Assembly: GCA_964613695.1 (NCBI GenBank)
Contig: CAZTIR010000064.1
Span: 1 to 7,457 of the forward strand
Origin: Pyrolobus sp964613695
Lineage (GTDB): Archaea > Thermoproteota > Thermoprotei_A > Sulfolobales > Pyrodictiaceae
DNA: 7,457 nucleotides
Reading direction: 5' to 3'
Part shown: one piece after another, positions 5,794-7,457 of the stretch
Position numbering within the stretch: position 1 is the stretch's first letter
Layout: each line of letters starts with the position of its first letter
Program-made: the position numbers and the translations under genes
The notes under the pieces: model-generated
What the model was told of the DNA's origin: nothing
The model's input: only the letters and a program-made list of their open reading frames with translations
The model's database searches: none

Positions 5794-6261
5794 CTACACC
5801 TTCTTCCTCAGCCTCACAGCCTCACCCACCACACCAGCCTTTATCTCTAAAGGCGACAACCTAAGCCTACCAACACCGATCAACGAGTCAGACTCGTCAA
5901 CAACGATAGCCTCGTCGCCCGCCCTCAACACCTCATCAACCTCGATAACAGCGCTACTCGGCACACTCTTGTGAAGAACCCTAGAGGCGTCTACCACAAT
6001 CCTCAACCTCGGCCGCGGGAAGCAAGCCAACAGCCTCCTAGCACCCTCCAACGACAACGAGTAGAGATAGTCGCCAGCCCTCAGGGTGGCCAGGAGCACA
6101 CCCTCCGGGCTACGAACCTCCCTGATACGCAGAGTGTTAGGCGAAACGCCCACGAGAGCATCTTCCGGTATGAGGCACTCTCCCGCACCCACCCCAAACT
6201 GGTAGTCAGCGATAACCCTCAAACGCCAGACCTCCCGCTCGGTAGCCCTTCTAACCTTCAA
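5794..6261 (-). CDS. C2 + PUA domain protein, probable detached C-terminal half of archaeosine TGT
   Basis: This is a 155-residue basic protein with two modules. Residues ~10-82 resemble the C2 'patch' domain of archaeosine TGT (IADYQFGVGAGECL, then TLRIREV, LLATLRAGDYLYSLS and GARRLL). Residues ~84-155 are a PUA RNA-binding domain (VVDASRVLHKSVP, GDEAIVVDE at 115-123, LIGVGRLRLSPLEI, GEAVRLRKK). In full-length euryarchaeal ArcTGT these two domains follow the catalytic part and hold the tRNA 3' end. The TGT encoded nearby at 3474-5045 lacks them, so a split enzyme is likely. Alternatives are an ArcS-related fragment or a stand-alone PUA protein acting on other RNA. The start is TTG 6261, preceded by GGGAG (6266-6270) with 4-base spacing and a TATA-like element at 6297-6302; the nearest upstream ATG on this strand is followed in frame by a stop. 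It forms a tight operon with the PAC2 gene. Confidence 0.8.
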   Translation of the reverse strand: MKVRRATEREVWRLRVIADYQFGVGAGECLIPEDALVGVSPNTLRIREVRSPEGVLLATLRAGDYLYSLSLEGARRLLACFPRPRLRIVVDASRVLHKSVPSSAVIEVDEVLRAGDEAIVVDESDSLIGVGRLRLSPLEIKAGVVGEAVRLRKKV

Positions 6262-6296
6262 GCAACTCCCGGCTTTGGAGCTGCTACGCTGCTACC

Positions 6297-6302
6297 ATAA
6301 TA
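6297..6302 (-). promoter_or_regulatory. Probable TATA box for the C2-PUA/PAC2 operon
   Basis: Minus-strand TATTAT lies about 38 bases upstream of the TTG start at 6261. It predicts transcription from about 6274 and a ~13-base leader that just includes the GGGAG Shine-Dalgarno at 6266-6270. This spacing supports the TTG start. Confidence 0.4.
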
Positions 6303-6445
6303 GGCTGTGTGGGGTACTCGTCACCGCCCCTACTAGGCCCTCGTCAACCTTCAAGTATTTTGTGCAATAATCGGTATCAATGGCTTTCTTGCATTACTCT
6401 CATCTAATCTCGTGACTAGTAGGTGGTTTGCGGTGCTCTAATGAG
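6303..6445. other. Divergent intergenic spacer, no gene seen
   Basis: This is the largest gene-free stretch of the window, between the C2-PUA operon (-) and the transglutaminase-like gene (+). It contains AT-rich patches (6354-6370 and 6391-6410) but no convincing TATA box at the right distance from ATG 6446. I saw no tRNA-like cloverleaf, no complete C/D-box pair and no strong inverted repeat. GGTG at 6432-6435 is a weak Shine-Dalgarno candidate, 10 bases before ATG 6446. Confidence 0.5.
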
Positions 6446-7457
6446 ATGGCGGCTCGTGGACCGGTGCGGACGCGACGTAGAAAAGGCGATGACTTTTTAT
6501 CCGATCTTCTTGGCTTTTTGTTTCTCCTCTTCCTCTTCTGGCTCGGAGGAAAGGTATGGCAGGTTATAACTCACCACCCCTGCTGCGGGACAACCACAAC
6601 CACACTATCTTCAAACACGCCTAGTGTAACGCTAAGCACGAGTACGATACGGCTCCACGCCCCTAGCCCCGTGAAAGCCGCGATTATAGATAGTCGCGCG
6701 GCAGGCAAACTACTCGTCGTGAGCTCGAAGAGCGGGATCTACGAGGTAGCCTTCTATACACCATGGGGTATCGAGCCCTTCGCAGTAGCCTTCCTAGACC
6801 CCGAGTGGCACGCCATAAGGGGGCTAACAATCAGACCATACCTCAGCATAATATCGCGCAAAGGAGTGACCCTCTACATACCACTAGCTCCCGTCGAGAA
6901 AGTGCTACGGGAGAAGGGCTCTATCAAAGTAGTAGTATGGGATAGCGGCAAGCTAGCGAGGTTTAGGATAGTCTGGGATAACGCTACCAGGGCCCCCCAC
7001 GTTACAGGCCTAGAGGTGTTGTCGAACGGCACCCCGGTCTGCGAGTCGCTAGCAGAGAACGGGTACGACCTCCTCTACGCTCTCGCATGCGGCATCAACT
7101 CTACAACAATGCAGCTCATAAGAGAGGCTATCGGGGTGTACCACGACAAGGCGGAACTGATATGGGGGCTGCTCGAGTGGCTTGAGAACAACACGCGATA
7201 CGCGAAGCACAATGGTAGCGTCGAGACACCCCTAGCCTTTCTCGCAGTAAGGAAAGGCGTCTGCACAGACTACGCAGTCTTTACTACAGCAGCGCTACTA
7301 GCAGAGGGCGTACACGAAGCCTACCTGATATCGGCTAAGAGCAAGCGCCTCAACCCGGGCCATGCCTTCGCAGCCACCTGGTATAGGAGCACGCTCGTAG
7401 TACTAGACCAGCGGAGGCCGCCCGTCGAGATAGAGGATTACATGCTTTACATCCTAG
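6446..7457 (+). CDS. Membrane-anchored extracytoplasmic transglutaminase-like protein, 3' end outside the window
   Basis: The frame is open from ATG 6446 to the window edge (337 residues seen). The N-terminus is strongly basic (residues 4-14) and followed by one hydrophobic segment (~18-35), so it is a signal anchor or uncleaved signal peptide with the rest outside the cell. A Thr/Ser-rich linker (49-67) follows, then a ~120-residue region that is probably beta-rich and that I do not recognise. A transglutaminase-like papain-fold core follows, with a full catalytic triad: Cys273 in GVCTDYA, His306 in GHAFAA and Asp321 in VVLDQ. Archaeal members may be proteases, amidases or cross-linking enzymes; the substrate cannot be read here, but the outward topology suggests the cell envelope or surface peptides. 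An upstream TTG at 6428 is less likely as the start. What lies beyond the Asp is unknown. Confidence 0.85.
   Translation, partial: MAARGPVRTRRRKGDDFLSDLLGFLFLLFLFWLGGKVWQVITHHPCCGTTTTTLSSNTPSVTLSTSTIRLHAPSPVKAAIIDSRAAGKLLVVSSKSGIYEVAFYTPWGIEPFAVAFLDPEWHAIRGLTIRPYLSIISRKGVTLYIPLAPVEKVLREKGSIKVVVWDSGKLARFRIVWDNATRAPHVTGLEVLSNGTPVCESLAENGYDLLYALACGINSTTMQLIREAIGVYHDKAELIWGLLEWLENNTRYAKHNGSVETPLAFLAVRKGVCTDYAVFTTAALLAEGVHEAYLISAKSKRLNPGHAFAATWYRSTLVVLDQRRPPVEIEDYMLYIL

Noticed and set aside
5504..6300. Plus-strand open frames opposite the PAC2 and C2-PUA genes
   Set aside because: Composition is His/Pro/Arg/Gln-rich, typical of antisense reading of GC-rich genes; the minus-strand products match known domains.
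6370..6420. Possible C/D-box small RNA on the minus strand (a C-box-like AGATGAG)
   Set aside because: The C box has a mismatch and no D box (CTGA) occurs at a suitable distance, so there is no support for an sRNA.
6441..6580. Short + strand frame from ATG 6441 in another phase
   Set aside because: It ends within about 45 codons and overlaps the membrane segment of the transglutaminase-like gene. The frame from ATG 6446 gives a coherent signal anchor and a 337-residue open protein.
7075..7266. Minus-strand open frame of 63 codons
   Set aside because: It is antisense to the catalytic region of the transglutaminase-like gene and has no recognisable features.

Overview
The window looks like part of the chromosome of a hyperthermophilic crenarchaeon with moderately high GC content. 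A Pyrodictiaceae-like organism (Pyrolobus, Hyperthermus or Pyrodictium type) would fit, but I cannot prove the genus. The evidence is a group II chaperonin (thermosome) with an acidic Glu/Lys tail, an Rpo8 (Rpb8-like) RNA polymerase subunit of the kind found in Crenarchaeota and Korarchaeota, an archaeosine-type tRNA-guanine transglycosylase, archaeal TATA-like promoter elements, very short 5' leaders, and frequent GTG or TTG starts.

Layout from left to right. (1) Bases 2-742 (+) are the 3' end of a thermosome subunit gene, followed by a hairpin/T-tract that looks like a terminator. (2) Bases 834-1418 (+) encode an AK6/Fap7-type adenylate kinase with a T-rich promoter just upstream. (3) Bases 1415-2986 (-) encode a membrane-anchored HerA/VirB4-like ATPase that converges on the kinase gene with a 4-base overlap. 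It lies downstream of, and probably shares a transcript with, (4) the rpo8 gene at 3036-3407 (-). (5) A compact divergent promoter of about 65 bases separates rpo8 from the archaeosine TGT gene at 3474-5045 (+). (6) The TGT gene converges, with a 10-base overlap, on a two-gene minus-strand unit: a C2+PUA-domain protein (5794-6261), then a PAC2-family proteasome-assembly-chaperone-like protein (5036-5791). (7) After a 184-base divergent spacer, a membrane-anchored extracytoplasmic transglutaminase-like protein starts at 6446 (+) and runs off the window.

The genes are mostly housekeeping information-processing and proteostasis functions: protein folding (thermosome), small-subunit ribosome maturation (Fap7-like), transcription (Rpo8), tRNA modification (ArcTGT plus its probable detached C2-PUA half) and proteasome assembly or activation (PAC2). 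Two membrane proteins are less ordinary: the HerA-like ATPase, which could be the CedB motor of the crenarchaeal DNA-import system, and the surface transglutaminase-like protein.

I see no tRNA or rRNA gene, CRISPR array, insertion sequence or integration site. No spacer longer than 184 bases is gene-free. I do not see a clear-cut new defence or mobile system. The points most worth following up are the split archaeosine TGT with both halves at one locus, the C-terminal HbYX motif on the PAC2 protein, and the identity of the two-TM HerA ATPase.
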